From positions 62,508,200 through 62,572,199 of the forward strand of contig CAMGYJ010000005.1 of the NCBI GenBank assembly GCA_946122785.1: a DNA stretch of 64,000 nucleotides, read 5' to 3'. The notes under the pieces were generated by a model that was given only the letters and a program-made list of their open reading frames with translations, made no database searches and was not told where the DNA came from. Made by a program: the position numbers and the translations under genes. The DNA is from Linum tenue. Its lineage: Eukaryota; Streptophyta; Magnoliopsida; Malpighiales; Linaceae. The stretch's first letter is position 1. Each line of letters opens with the position of its first letter. Below are positions 63,474-64,000 of the stretch, piece by piece.

Positions 63474-64000
63474 GTTCCTGGAAACGCAAGTAAAATTGTA
63501 GTGAGGACACGAAAAAAGGGGTGAGGGACGCGAGAGGGGCCAAAAAGCGCCTGAGGAGGCTCGCCGGAAAGTGGCCGGAAAATGACCGACGAGTCGCCGG
63601 AAAGTCGCCGGAAAATGACCGGCGACGGTGGTGGCGCGGCGGCGGCCAAAGAGGAGAGAGGGGAGAGAGGAGAAATTTTGGAAAAAAAAAAATGAGAGTA
63701 GAGAGAGAAATGACCGGGGGTTTCCTTTAAATAGTCAAAATACCCGGTCGGGTCTCAGAAATACCCGGTCGGGTATTTCTGATTCCTCGACCGGGGTTTG
63801 CTAAACGCAGCGTATCAAATGGGCCATTATACACGGCCTTGAGTCAAAAATACCCGGTCGGGTAATTTTGGATTAAGGTCAGGTATTTTTGTGAAACGCT
63901 GCGTGTAAGGCCTTGAAAACCCCCGGCCTCGAACCAAAAATACCCGGGCGGGTAATTTTGGTACGAGGTCGGGTATTTTTGTAAAAACGCTGCGTTCAAG
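63474..64000 (-). promoter_or_regulatory. Putative internal promoter of the Athila ORF-1 gene
   Basis: On the minus strand, palindromic AATACCCGACCGGGTATT motifs and one-sided copies (63740-63985) are followed by CTATTTAAAG (63725-63734), a TATA-like box, then by a CT-rich leader (63640-63715, CATTTCTCTCTCTACTCTC) and the ATG at 63473. Decayed copies of the palindrome alternate with GCAGCG/CGCTGCG motifs. The same palindromes occur in this element's LTR. Confidence 0.45.

Noticed and set aside
62097..63524. + strand frames of 209 and 253 codons opposite the Athila ORF-1 gene
   Set aside because: The composition is that of the complement of a GC-rich coding region. No domain is seen, and the minus-strand frame is longer with family motifs.

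Overview
The window is nuclear DNA from a flowering plant, most likely a eudicot with a repeat-rich genome. The evidence is spliced coding fragments, plant-only transposon families (Athila-like and other Ty3/gypsy, Ty1/copia, Pack-MULEs, CACTA, hAT, a Cassandra-type TRIM, L1-type LINEs), a plant mobile domain gene and a plant-type membrane-anchored methyltransferase pair. I see no tRNA or rRNA gene, apart from a 5S-derived promoter region inside the TRIM, and no prokaryotic operon. I cannot name the species.

Layout. 0-8.3 kb: gypsy relics, a 2.0-kb solo LTR, and Athila-like LTRs nested in each other in opposite orientations, several with exact 5-bp target duplications. 8.3-20.2 kb: a decayed copia element interrupted by a Mutator-like element (MULE) that carries a plant mobile domain gene (+) and a MULE transposase (-). 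This MULE itself contains a Pack-MULE, which contains a second Pack-MULE with a captured DJ-1/PfpI gene. A truncated gypsy element follows. 20.2-29.9 kb: the only clear host genes, a direct duplication of a block holding an intact SAM-dependent methyltransferase gene plus hAT debris. The second copy was later split by a 3.3-kb CACTA element. A 41-bp palindromic tandem repeat lies between the copies. 29.9-40.1 kb: a weak candidate host gene, an L1-type LINE, LTR relics, a possibly mitochondrial insertion, a Cassandra-type TRIM and a LINE ORF1 relic. 40.1-45.9 kb: an Athila-like element with 5' LTR, tRNA-Asp primer site and broken gag, joined to an inverted RT fragment. That fragment is split by a hAT element, which is split by a Pack-MULE carrying exons of a FYVE-domain gene. 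46.7-51.6 kb: a young, nearly complete copia element with two 150-bp LTRs that differ at one base. 52-59.4 kb: LTR relics and a 3.4-kb degenerate satellite. 59.4-64 kb: the 3' half of a young Athila-like element on the minus strand, with an intact 485-residue Athila ORF-1-type gene and an upstream promoter-like region.

How parts relate. Almost everything is transposon, and many insertions can be dated relative to each other because their target duplications are exact. Three Pack-MULEs with GGGTTAAT termini have captured unrelated host gene pieces. The Athila-like LTRs share a layout in which a cluster of short palindromes sits at one fixed place, while the palindrome sequence itself differs between subfamilies. 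One element carries the same palindromes again upstream of its 3' gene. These are the most unusual patterns I found.
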